From assembly GCA_036897095.1 (NCBI GenBank), contig JAYMSP010003207.1, positions 1-20,684 of the forward strand: 20,684 nucleotides of DNA, written 5' to 3'. Made by a program: the position numbers and the translations under genes. The notes under the pieces were generated by a model. The model did no database searches and was not told the DNA's origin. It saw only the letters and a list, made by a program, of their open reading frames with translations. Positions 10,231-20,152 of the stretch are shown here, piece after piece (position 1 is the stretch's first letter; every line of letters begins with the position of its first letter). The stretch comes from Plantago elongata (Eukaryota > Streptophyta > Magnoliopsida > Lamiales > Plantaginaceae).

Positions 10231-12662
10231 ATTCCCCACACTAATGAAAATTCATGCACGCACGTACTTCACACACTTCAGTTTTTCAGCAGAAAATCAT
10301 ATCACACCGGGATAGATTGGCAGCGACATTGAATCGTCCCTAGTAGAATACCATCAGATCTACTTGCCACACGGTGGACGTGGTGCCTTGAACCGGTCGA
10401 CGTTTTGTGTAAACCAAGACAATGATATGAACACAATAATTCTCCTTATTACCTCATTCCTATATTTTATCCATTAAAAGCCTTGGACTCACTTGGATTC
10501 TTAAGTGTTTACGTTTGAAGCGGCCTAAACGTCACACTTATATAGGTGATCTCGTTCTAAGAGCATCCTGCCAAAGTTCCGCTTGTAAGCTAAAGTGATT
10601 AAGAATCTCTTCAGAGATCATTAAGAGTTTAGTGACTCAACCTCACCCGTTTATGCAGGAGCACATAATGTCTTTCACGGGGATGACACGGGTGGAGCAA
10701 AAGCTCCTAAGTGTTTTTACCTCGAAGTACAAAACTTCACGAGGCACGTACTGGTCCTCTACAACTTAGTTTTTCCATGAACAAAATTCCTGGGATATCC
10801 AGTCAGTATGGTTGGGCGTCCACTATAGATTTCCTTAATTAGTGTCTTAAGCCCTTTCCCCTAGACAGGTAGATTACATGATCGTTTAGGTGTAGCTTTT
10901 GTTTAGCGGATCCGCATGTTATCCTCTGATTTCACGTAATCAATAGTGATAACCTGCCTATAGATCAACTGCCAAATGGTCTTATATCTATAACACAAAA
11001 TATAAACAAACCATATGACATGTAGTGCTTAGACAAATGCTCATGTAAGTGTGTACATCAATCCACGTCTTACTCCACCTATGCTTCATTAACAATCTAT
11101 GGTTTCTCCATGCTGGCTGAGACAACTCATTTATTATGACAACGACAAGGAAGTATTTTCTTTGAGCCACCATTCCCATGCACTCAACATGTACCTTATG
11201 CATAAGGATATGCATCTCCATGACTTAAACTTCACATGTTTCATAAGTCAATAATTTCATTATTGTCTCCAACTATAGAGAATTATTTTCAACTCAGTTT
11301 TACCTTCAGTATACCACAAAGAATTCAGTCTAGACACAAGAAATTTACTCGATTTCATGCCAATACAATGGTCTTAATTGAAATCGTAATTCTTTGAACC
11401 CGTAGTTCATGACGATTAATTCCATAACGGTAACATCGTCTCACTTGGATATAATCGCAACTTAGACCTACAATCCAACCACTGTTCTTCAAGAAAATCT
11501 TCTCAATATTTTCTCTACGCCGAAACAACCACGAGGGAACATTCACAAGTATTCATACTTGCGCAACTTTGTATTGGATACATTATGCTCTTGCGATATC
11601 ATGTGCTAAATGTTGGAAGAATTCCTTAAGAATGTTCGTCCTTCCAACAATTATAGAACATCAAGCCATTATATATTTAACGTGGTATGAGCTTTCATGC
11701 CGAGAAACTAAATTTCCGCATTATTAGATCCACTTAAACAACACTTGAATTTTATCAAGATTCAAAGACATCAGTTTCATTCGCATTCAAAACCACCCCC
11801 ACATGAGAAATGTTTCATTTAAATCTCAACTAGAGAGCTCAAAGCTCTCTTCACCACATGAACAGTGTTTCAAGACATGACACACTTAATGTGGTCCTTT
11901 CCATATGCCTGGAAATAGAATTTTCACATAACAAGACTTACTTAAATGATACTTGATTCCCAAAAGCATGGACCAAAGGTCTCTTTCACACGTCCGACAC
12001 TAGGGAAGAATTTCTCATGCATTTCATGCATACCACATGCATTGCATATGCTAACATACACAATCATCACATAATATTACATACACGAAATGTAATAACT
12101 CATCATACAAACAAACTTGAGCACACAAAATTTACACACTTTTGTATAATCGCAAATAGATGATTGAACCAAAACGAGCATATAATGCAACTTCACAATG
12201 CATAACATGAGAATAAACATTGCCTTCAACACTTCTCAAGTTCAGGTCAAAATTACAAAATTTTAACATGCACATACTATCAAAGTTCAACAAGAAATAA
12301 GTATGTAAAAGTAAAGCAACAACGCATCATAAGAAACTTTATGATATAATAATAAATTTCAAAATGAAATATTAACATGCCATACAATAGTAACGCAAAT
12401 TTGTAATTTAACCAAACAAGTACATAACCAGTACCAAGCAAACTACAAAGGAAATAAAACAATTTAGCAAATTGAAGCAAATGAGCATAATTATTTCACA
12501 ATTGAAATCAAATTTGAGTCCACATATCAGAACTAAATTTTGAGTCCACTATTTGAATATGTCCAGTGCATGTCCACAGTTCAAATGGTGCCACTACCTT
12601 GGGTTTCGATTGGAATCATACATCTTCGAATGCTTCCCACAAATAGGAATAAAGCCTTAATT
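10231..12662 (-). other. Non-coding interior of the LTR element
   Basis: 2432 bases with no long open frame on either strand and no retroviral-type motif that I can recognise. Base composition is more mixed at the left end (about 10300-10980) and AT-rich later. A polypurine-like tract sits at the left edge on the minus strand. Three CATGCA hexamers cluster at 12016-12041. Nothing else is supportable. Confidence 0.6.
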
Positions 12663-12740
12663 TGTTGGGTAACTTTCATATATACCAATGGCTGGGCAGT
12701 GTGTCCAAGATTAAAATTTGGAACACAACACAAAAACAAA

Positions 12741-12933
12741 ACAAACAATATTTATATTGTTCAGTTGAGGGTGGCCCTCGGTTCTTAAGACTTTATTTGT
12801 CCCGCTCTGTGCTCACGATTTACGTAACAAACTGTCACAAACAATATTTATAATGTTCAGCAGAGGATGGCCCTCAGTTCTTAAGACTTTATTTGTCCCA
12901 CTCTGGTGCTCACGATTTACGTAATAAACAGTC
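12741..12933. repeat. 96-bp tandem duplication inside the right LTR
   Basis: The block starting ACAAACAATATTTATA at 12741 recurs at 12837, each copy including GGCCCTC, AAGACTTTATTTGTCCC and GCTCACGATTTACGTAA. The left LTR has a single copy (near 9460-9555). The two units differ at several positions, so the duplication is not brand new. Confidence 0.85.
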
Positions 12934-13067
12934 TCCCAAGATAGAACAACAGTGATGAATTAGAGTTCTAGCACTGAACACTAATTTCGACGAATTATTA
13001 CAATATGAAATTATAACTGAAGTACATCCTACACCCGTACGTATAAAATTAGCAACTCTATTTTATA

Positions 13068-13298
13068 CTCCCTCAGTCCCGTTAATAATAAAACAATTTG
13101 ATTTTGCATGTTTTTTAAGAAAAATATGTAGTATGTGGTTAAGAATGAGTTTGAAATATAAAAGTACATGTGGGTCCAATAATGTGTGGCTAAAATTGGG
13201 TTGTATTATGAGGGTTATTTACATAGATGGAAAATTGTTTCACTTTGATTGGACACCCAAAACGAAAAATTGTTTCACTTCTAGCGAGACGGAGGGAG
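13068..13298. mobile_element. Stowaway MITE nested in the right LTR
   Basis: The ends CTCCCTCAGTCCCG and, inverted, CTCCCTCCGTCTCG are flanked by TA on both sides (13066-13067, 13299-13300). The inverted match extends about 32 bases to a shared AAACAATTT. The element is 231 bases with no coding capacity and has a repeated TTGTTTCACTT block near its right end. The terminal sequence is the standard Stowaway signature. The other LTR lacks the insert. Confidence 0.92.
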
Positions 13299-13882
13299 TA
13301 CTTCTTTATCCGGTTAGAAAATTACAATGGAAATTTATATTCAACGTCCTCCAAACTTCATAAATTACTTAGGACTTGACACTTGTAAAGGATATTCTCT
13401 CGGGGATCCTCCACCATTATCCTAGAATAGAATATGTGAATGAATGGTTTAAAAACGAAGTAGATGGGCCATATATATATATATATATAGATATCCAAAA
13501 GATGTGATTAAGCAATCGTTCACGAAAGGCTCTCTGGAACCAACTATAAGAACCATGTGTTGCTACCAAATAGACACAATGTTTCGTTGGCTCACTTGGT
13601 AATAGCTGTGCTCTTTCAAGTTTCAACCAACTAACCAAAGTTCAAGCCTCAGTAGGCATAACTATTCCCCTTTTTGCCTTTTCCTTTGAACAAGCAACCT
13701 TAAACCACACCTTTCCATCAATATATTTACATATATTTTATCGGAATTTATCGCAACTTCATTACAAATATCTTCGTATTAATTATTACAAGCGGTCTAT
13801 TTGTGTATTAATTTCTCATTCATCTTCAATACGAATTAATTAATTAAAGACACTAAACACACTTTAATGAAAAATTTCAACA

Positions 13883-15483
13883 TTCCTACCTAAATTCAAC
13901 TACACGCTGCATTTGTCAGACAAAACAATCATAATGTGATATACCTGTAATTGTCGCTAGAACATAGTTTTTGCATTGGTTCGAGTTGAACAAAATAAAT
14001 CCTCGAAAACTAACTTATGTTAAAATTACTCGATATCATTGTTGAAAAAATAAACATAAGATATTATATGTATGAAAACAAACAAAGAAACAAACAAGGT
14101 TTTCGGTTGAATGTCGTTGATTGTGTTGTTCAAAATATCACAAGGATGCATGTGAAGTTATGGACCTCTTATTTAGTGATGGAGGGCATATTAGTGGTTT
14201 TAAAGTAGCAATTCTATGGGAATTTATGATTTTTTTGCAACACCTTCTTATAACAAAACATGTTGAGGCCTGGGTGTGTAGAACAAAACATGAAATCTAT
14301 TATCAAACGACATTCTATTCGATCAACAAATGATACTCAACAATCCCAGTACACTAAATTTATATACTATATAGACATTCTCATATTTAATTACCACCAA
14401 TTTCAATTTTGTATTGAATTGCCATATAACGGTTAGAGATATACATAGCTCTGTCAGAGAGTTGTTTACTTACAACTCTCGATAAGAGTTGTTTACAACT
14501 TCAATTGGATCTGTTTGGGTTTCATGAGTAGCCGTTTAACCTCCGTCGAAGTTTAAATTTTGACCAAAGTTACTTAATTTGTTGTTGGAGTTCTTTGAGG
14601 ACGAAGGCAGGAAGGGAAAAATGAATTGGGTTTACATTTAAAATAAATTTGTTTGAGGTTTAATACAATAATATTGAGTCATTATTGTAATTTATAAAAT
14701 ATTAGAACTAAATGCAGTAAATCGAAGATTGTAAATTGCAACCAAGTCCAATTAATTTTATTTTGTATTTATTTTATTTACGGTCAACTAAAAAAATGAG
14801 ATTTTGGGTGTATTTGTAATTATTTGAATATAAGGGATGAATATATAGTTGCTCAAATTTAAGGGGTGAGAAACATAATTTTTTTCTTAAATATTTGATG
14901 ATATAAATCAATTTAACATGTGAAAAATGTCCAGAGATTTCGTTGAAAATTTGAGCGCATATAACATGTATATGGAAGATAACTTTGAGAACGGTCTTAA
15001 ACATATTTTTTACCATAGATTTCTCTACAAAATTAATTATTCTGAATTATAACCTTAGTATCTTACTAAATGGTGCATGATAATGCTTTTGAGGATTATT
15101 AATCAAACGTTCGAATTGTGCAAGGAACAAGGGTTATAGTTACTGATCATAGAAGTTTATCATCGAAGCAAAAATGATATATTGAATCAATACGTTTAAA
15201 CAGTTTTTAATTCCTATGATGAGAATTATGAGCCACCCGAAATGGATAAAGGTAGTAATTTACAATGTTGTGGTAATACATATGACACGACAACAAATGT
15301 AACTGACAAAGAAGCCTTCAACAAGTTATGAGTTGATCTTAAACACCGATAAAATTGTATATATGTGGACCTATTTTACATTTTGCACTTTTCTAAGGGT
15401 AGTATGACTTCCGATGCAATGTTGAAGCGATTCACACTGCATTTTTTTATATGCTTCTCAACTTCTACATATTATTGTAGAAA
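13883..15483. other. AT-rich intergenic spacer
   Basis: No gene, RNA gene or transposon end could be supported. A cluster of short inverted repeats lies at 14458-14500 (AGAGTTGT / ACAACTCT). An open stretch of 40 codons at 15209-15331 looks mildly protein-like but has no splice support or recognised family. Confidence 0.45.
14458..14500. repeat. Inverted-repeat cluster
   Basis: AGAGTTGT (14458-14465) pairs with ACAACTCT (14472-14479) across a six-base loop, and is followed by AGTTGT (14487-14492) and ACAACT (14495-14500). The four arms can pair in more than one way. No T-run or gene context shows a function. Confidence 0.6.
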
Positions 15484-15533
15484 TTTATCAATTTCTTATA
15501 TTAATTTTTATCCATGCCCCGTCGAGTATCATA
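15484..15533. repeat. Repeat related to the SINE copy 2 target region
   Basis: The segment with ATTTCTTATATTAATTTTTA followed by CCATGCCCCGTCGAGTAT resembles the sequence around the second SINE once that SINE and one target copy are removed (ATTTCTTATTTTAATTATTA, then TTTTCATGCCCCGTCAAATAT). The shared GC-rich core ATGCCCCGTC in AT-rich surroundings makes chance unlikely. It is probably a fragment of some dispersed element that I cannot name. Confidence 0.5.
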
Positions 15534-16151
15534 TAGTATCTAATTAAGGTTAACTTTTTTCTCAATTTATTATGTCATTGAGTATATAACCTTATACATT
15601 TTCAAGTACGGATGGTATCATGTGAAGTCAAGTTTTACTTATACTTTTTTTCAGTTTTACACGTTGTAGAACTTTTCTTTATCATACTTTAATAATATGT
15701 TATTACAAACTTAGATTTTCATTTTTATAGATTATTTTTTTCACAAACTTATATATACTAATTTTCATAATAGGAATCTTTCAACAAATTAATTCATATA
15801 TGAATTTAATAAGCATAGGTTGTCCCTAGTTTAAATATATGATAATTCTTATATTGATCAAAATATCGAGTTGAAATATGCAACAAGTCTCATAAGCAAT
15901 AATATTAGAAAGCATATAACTGAGGCTAATATAATATTAATAATCTATGAAATCAAAAAGGTTTTCGTTCAAATTATGATGGTGAACCCATTCGACAAGA
16001 TGAAGTTCCCTATCAATTTTGATAAACGATTTTCAACGATATAATCTATTTTATTATCGCTATAAACAAAAATCTTGAGAAATCTCTCGGACACAAGTCG
16101 TCTTCTACACCCTCACACAGTCACACATATTCGAACGTGATGTATTTAATT
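15534..16151. other. AT-rich spacer, nothing recognised
   Basis: Very AT-rich sequence with no open frame, inverted terminal repeats or RNA-like structure that can be supported. Confidence 0.45.
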
Positions 16152-16265
16152 TATAGATTGCAAGGAGAAAGAGATTTAATGTATCTATATATGACAATAT
16201 GTATGTGATTTTCTCTCTATAGATTGCAAGGAGAAAGAGATTCAATGTATTTATATGTGACGACA
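16152..16265. repeat. Direct repeat pair, 66-bp period
   Basis: TATAGATTGCAAGGAGAAAG at 16152 recurs at 16218. The match continues through GAGATT, AATGTAT, TATAT and GACA for about 48 bases with a few differences. The copies are separated by a short unmatched stretch. Confidence 0.8.
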
Positions 16266-16339
16266 TGTTAAAATACATGACACGATATGTTCATTAACAT
16301 CTGCATTTTATTAAATAATAAATTAATTTCTTATTTTAA

Positions 16340-16432
16340 CTGACAACAAAGTGCAGCTCAGTTGGTAATATGCTTCACCTACCAATAGATCGGGCGTTAA
16401 AGTAATCCCTTTACAGTTTTAAAAAATAAAAT
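16340..16432 (+). mobile_element. Short tRNA-like SINE (copy 2)
   Basis: Exact 13-base direct repeats TTTCTTATTTTAA (16327-16339 and 16433-16445) flank 93 bases. The insert reads GACAACAAAGTGCAGCTCAG and TTGG at the head, then GCTTCACCT and CCAATAGATCGGGCGTT, and ends in an A-rich tail (AAAAAATAAAAT). The A-box-like CAGCTCAGTTGG is very good; the B-box region (GCGTTAAAGTAATCC) is decayed. It aligns along its length with SINE copy 1 at 1078-1170 on the opposite strand: same GACAA start, GCAGC..AGTTGGTAA, GCTTC.CCT, CCAA..GAT and the same total length of 93. The acceptor-like and D-arm parts no longer form a tRNA fold, so it is not a tRNA gene. Confidence 0.7.
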
Positions 16433-16445
16433 TTTCTTATTTTAA

Positions 16446-17010
16446 TTATTATTTTCATGCCCCGTCAAATATTGACAGACCATTAACTAGTTATTAATAT
16501 ACTAAAATATTTAGGTACATTAAAATATTTAAATACGTATTTTCTAACTTAGAAATAAAAAAGTAGTGGAAAAATTATTTTTGGAATTCATAACCACTTT
16601 CAAGTATCTACTTACCATTAGTATTGTAATAGATTGAAGTTGTTTTTCCTTGAACTAAAACATAACATCTGCATTTCATATAATAAAACAGTATTGCATT
16701 AGGGAGATACAGAACAAAAAGTACAGTCGAAGATCGAAAATCATTGCTGGATTCGAGCCAATCTTCTCCCTGATCTCTGCGATTCTATGAACAAACTGGT
16801 ACAACGCTCAACAACTAAAGCATTAACAAAATCCTAGAGAACGCGAGCAATGTGGTTTCAACTCCCCCCTTAAAGCTTGAAATGTGTACAACAAATGCGT
16901 TGATACATCATTTCTTCGTGTATGTACATGAACAATCTGAGACAATGCGGTGGAGTTGGTAATAAAGAGATTGAAATGGCAAGTTCCTTCTTTGCTTTCG
17001 TAATCTTGTC
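16446..17010 (-). other. 3' region of the kinase gene and spacer
   Basis: Downstream of the kinase stop codon on the minus strand. The part nearest the stop should be 3' untranslated sequence, but I cannot place its end. The part below about 16650 is AT-rich spacer. No other gene is visible. Confidence 0.4.
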
Positions 17011-19879
17011 TTAGTTGAACCGGGATCTATGAGATGCTTGGCCAGTTTGCCTCGAAATATCAAGTTTTTCTCTGCTTCTCTGCCTTCTGTGGCCATAAAC
17101 CTACAATGTACATGCAGCCAAAGTTACAAACCAAAAGCATGGCCTAATAGAGTGTTGATATTTTAATATAACCCAATTAGCTTACAGTTGACGAATCCCG
17201 AGACTCGTGTACATTAGACGAATCATCAGCCTGATGCAAGTGTGATTGTTCCCTGCGTATTCTATGCATCCTCGTTGAAGAATCATCATTTGTATACACA
17301 TCTGGGTCAATTACATCGTGCACCTGGAGTATATCGGAGGGTTCCAAAGCAATCTTTCTTCTTCCAGTGCGATGGCTGTGTAATCTTGTGAACACATCTG
17401 GTTGCTTTCGCCGTTTAGTTGAAAGATCTGTTGATTGTGTGCTTTGTACCGGAACAGAATGTGTGCTTGTTACGTTGGATACCTCAGTTGTCTGAGAAGC
17501 TTCTGACATTGTATCGAGCGGTTGGTTCAATGTTGTACGAGACTCTCCACCACCTCTTCTTCTATGTACATTCGTGTTTGCTGCTTGGCTCCTTGGGGCT
17601 ACTTGAATATTGCCTTCATTTTCCTATAAGAAAACATTGAACCACATTAGTAGGAACAATGAGTTGGACACAAGCACTGAACCAACCACCACCTTGGAAC
17701 CATATATGTAAATGCAGATAGATAGACGAACCTCTCTTGGAACCACTTTACAGAAGTCACTCGATTCTTGTGAAATTTTACGAGCAAGTCTTGTATTTTT
17801 CGAACTAGACTGTGCTCGCGAAGTCACCCCTGTCTTTTTCCTGAAAAATTGAAACTTGCTCTCATTAGCCTATAAATTAATAAATCGAAGATTTTTTTGC
17901 CAACCAGAGCAAGTATTTTTCGTCATTTCTTAAACTGATTGTATGGTGGAAATAACCACAGTTGTTCATATTTACGCCTGACCATGGCTACATGCAACTT
18001 CGTCACTATTAGAAGCCAAAGACATGTTTCTATTACCTTCTGACATCTTCACGAATTTTGGCATCCATCTCTTTGTTTGGTGGGTACTGTGGCATACTTG
18101 ATGGTTCACAAGCAAATGGTTTTGTATGGAAATACTGACATAGGAGAAGTTTATCAGAAACAGTTGAATTCTCTGGCAGGAATGCATCTACAAATTTAAA
18201 TTTAAATTCGAAGTCCCTAGTGCTATCATAAAATATATCAGATAATCTGTAATCAGTTTGTAGAGGATCACCTCAGCATCAAGGGCAGAAGTAGCCGTTC
18301 CACGGTTGTAAGGTTCCATAGATAGTAAGGTTTCTATGAGGGTAACTGCACTTTTTGGAAACTCTCTGCATCTTTCGCGAAGTGTACTCTCATAAGGATG
18401 CAGGGGTCTGAACATGGTAGCTAGAGGAAGTCTAGACTTCTTCCAAAATTCATCTGCTGGAGAACCACACAGTTTGAAGATTTTATGCAATTGTTCAACC
18501 TGCAAGGAAACATAGAAATCACAATGTTGTTATTTCTGTTGCACATGATACAACACCGAGTGGAATTCAACACCTGATTTTGCAAAAGTTAATTGTAATC
18601 TTGCATCTTAATTCTTAACTACTGTTGGAAGGACAAAATATGACAGGAACAATATTTAAGAATGGTCTAACCTCAGTTCTGCCTTTAAAGAGGGGCCTTC
18701 CAAGGAAAATTTCAGCAAAAACACAGCCTACACTCCAAAGATCCACTGTTTCCCCGTAATTTGTTGCCCCCAACAGAAGTTCTGGAGGACGGTACCACAA
18801 AGTCACCACTCTGCTGGTTAAAGGTTCTCTATTCATTGGTCTCAGAAAATTTGCAAGGCCAAAATCTCCAATCTTCAAGGCCCCTTCATTGTTTATCAAC
18901 ACATTGGACGTTTTGATATCTCGATGCATTATGCCTAGTCTGTGGAAATAGTCTACGCCGCTCAAGAGCTGCTTCATATAGCACTTGATCTGTTTTCAGA
19001 ATAAGAGGGCTCATATTACAACATTGAGCTATGAGCGTAACAATCTGTTGTATAAACCAAACACGAACCTGTGACTCTGTGAATTTGACATCGGGGCAAG
19101 ATAACAGCCCAGCAAGATCATGCTCCATGTACTCGAAAACCAAGTACAGATTACATGATAACCGAGAAGTAACTATACCCTCCAGCTTCATGATATTCGG
19201 ATGGTCAAGCTTCCGTAGAATCAAGATTTCCCGTGCCATAAACTTCACACTCTCAGGTTCAAAATTATCAAATTTCACCTTCTTCAGAGCAACCATCTTA
19301 CCGGTTTTCACCTCACGTGCTCGATAAACATCACTGTATGTACCTTGCCCAATCTACAAATGATACAAGCAAATTTAGTCCTGAGGAAATTGTAATTCGT
19401 TTCAATTCAAACGAAGACATTACAGTACAATAGCTTACTTTTTCCAATCTCTGGAAGGTGTCTGCTTTCAAAGGCAGCCATCCGTCAATGGCTTCACCGG
19501 CCACAGCAGAGAGCCAAGTTGGCCACCCAGCAGCCACATGCTCGCCTTCCGTCAGTCTCCCGAATTTAATGCTAAAAGCAACCTTTCTCTCCGAGGCCTC
19601 ACTCTTCAAGACCTGCGAATTTGCCAAATAATCTTTATAAACATGCCTTCTCGTCGCATATTCCTCATTTTCCTTCTCTTCCTCTTCCTCCTCGATCTCC
19701 TCTTCCGACTCCTCGTTTATCTTCTCCAATGGCCCAAATACCACCTCGGTGTGTACAGGCACAGATGGAACCGTGTAAAAATTCCCATTGATCTGCCCTG
19801 CATTTCTTGAGGAGGTGGTACTCGCACGGGATCTAGGCGGTGAATCAGACCTCGCGTTCTTGGAGCTAATGCAACCCAT
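17011..19879 (-). CDS. CDK-like Ser/Thr protein kinase, IBS1/At1g54610 type
   Basis: Eight exons on the minus strand: 19879-19439, 19353-19069, 18989-18672, 18499-18272, 18134-18037, 17840-17732, 17623-17186 and 17100-17011. All junctions are GT-AG and in phase, giving 668 residues. The start gives MGCISSK, a myristoylation (Gly2) and palmitoylation (Cys3) signal. It has a strongly acidic tract (56-73) and the family hallmark GWPTWLSAVAGEAIDGWLP (118-136). The kinase domain runs from about 142 to 430: IGQGTYSDVY (148-157), Lys171 in VALKK, a PESVKFMAREI helix with Glu189, HRD at 264-266, Asn271, DFG at 284-286, Thr300 aligned with the CDK T-loop site, and TLWYRPPE (305-312). All catalytic residues are present. 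The tail has TKPFACEPSSMPQYPPNKEM and a KRRK stretch (563-566). The family includes Arabidopsis IBS1, linked to defence priming; the substrate is unknown. The last exon is the least certain: unspliced, the protein ends three codons later at 17177. Confidence 0.93.
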
Positions 19880-20120
19880 GGCACACTAAAACCCATCAAA
19901 GGAACATGACAGCGTGTAAAATCAGCAGTGACGGCCCTGGTGGCAAAACGGGCCGAATGTCGGAGGGGTGGAAACCACAAGAACAGCCCCTACGACATCG
20001 GCTTCATATGTGTTGTAATTAACAAAGAGAATAGCTCAGGGAAGAAGAAACGAATGAAAATCCTTCAAAACAGAGCCTATTTTTGGGAGAGGTGGCTAAG
20101 GGAAGAGAAAGAGACAAAAG
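19880..20120 (-). promoter_or_regulatory. Kinase 5' leader with small upstream ORFs
   Basis: If transcription starts about 30 bases below the TATA box, the leader is about 240 bases and begins CT-rich. It contains an ORF at 20007-19990 (M-K-P-M-S-stop) and a second at 19907-19896 (M-F-L-stop) whose TGA overlaps another ATG (TGATG, ATG at 19896-19894). That last ATG is out of frame and reads past the kinase start to 19717. The kinase ATG has G at -3 and +4, a strong context; the overlapping ATG has T at -3, a weak one. This arrangement could reduce or condition translation of the kinase, which is inference. Confidence 0.5.
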
Positions 20121-20145
20121 GGAGAGTAAACGATTTTTCCTTCAA

Positions 20146-20152
20146 ATTTATA
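20146..20152 (-). promoter_or_regulatory. TATA box of the kinase gene
   Basis: The minus strand reads AAGGTATAAATTTG, containing TATAAAT, about 270 bases upstream of the kinase start and directly followed by a pyrimidine-rich leader. It is the best core-promoter match on this strand in the region. Confidence 0.5.

Larger units (their letters stand above)
9383..13882 (-). mobile_element. Non-autonomous LTR retrotransposon, about 4.5 kb
   Basis: Two long direct repeats (9383-10230 and 12663-13882) begin TGTTGG and end CAACA, giving the TG...CA ends and short inverted termini typical of plant LTRs. The flanking five bases CTCCT and TTCCT match 4 of 5, as expected for an aged target-site duplication. 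Just inside the left LTR, the minus strand reads AGTGTGGGGAAT directly before TGTTG, a good polypurine tract, so the element probably runs on the minus strand. No primer-binding site matching initiator-Met tRNA is seen next to the right LTR. The 2.4-kb interior has no gag, protease, integrase or reverse-transcriptase frame, so mobility would need enzymes from another element. The superfamily cannot be set from this. Confidence 0.75.
12663..13882 (-). repeat. LTR copy at the right (5' LTR if minus-oriented), expanded
   Basis: 1220 bases. It is longer than the other LTR because of the 231-bp MITE plus TA, a 96-bp tandem duplication and about 55 extra bases near 13412-13465, just before a (TA)n run at 13472-13488. 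Subtracting these gives about 830-840 bases, close to the 848 of the left LTR. The start TGTTGG (12663) and end TTTCAACA (13882) match the left copy. Confidence 0.75.

Noticed and set aside
11355-11546. A 63-codon minus-strand frame inside the LTR element as a gag fragment
   Set aside because: No zinc-knuckle or other retroelement motif is present, and frames of this length are expected by chance here.
9383-13882. A simple segmental duplication instead of an LTR element
   Set aside because: Both repeats start TGTTGG and end CAACA at exactly the points where similarity stops, with a polypurine tract and near-matching flanks, which a random segmental duplication would not give.
15209-15331. 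A 40-codon open stretch containing YEPPEMDKGSNLQCCG
   Set aside because: No start context, splice signals or recognised homology. It could be a transposon fragment, but one short frame in AT-rich DNA is not enough.
16945-16975. A GACAATGCGG...GAGTTGGTAATA stretch resembling the SINE heads
   Set aside because: It matches only the first 25 or so bases, lacks the GCTTC and B-box parts, has no tail or target duplication, and lies in the kinase 3' region.
19538-19810. A plus-strand open frame of 90 codons across kinase exon 1
   Set aside because: It is the antisense of the well-supported first kinase exon, and its Leu/Phe-rich composition comes from the complement of the Glu-rich tract.
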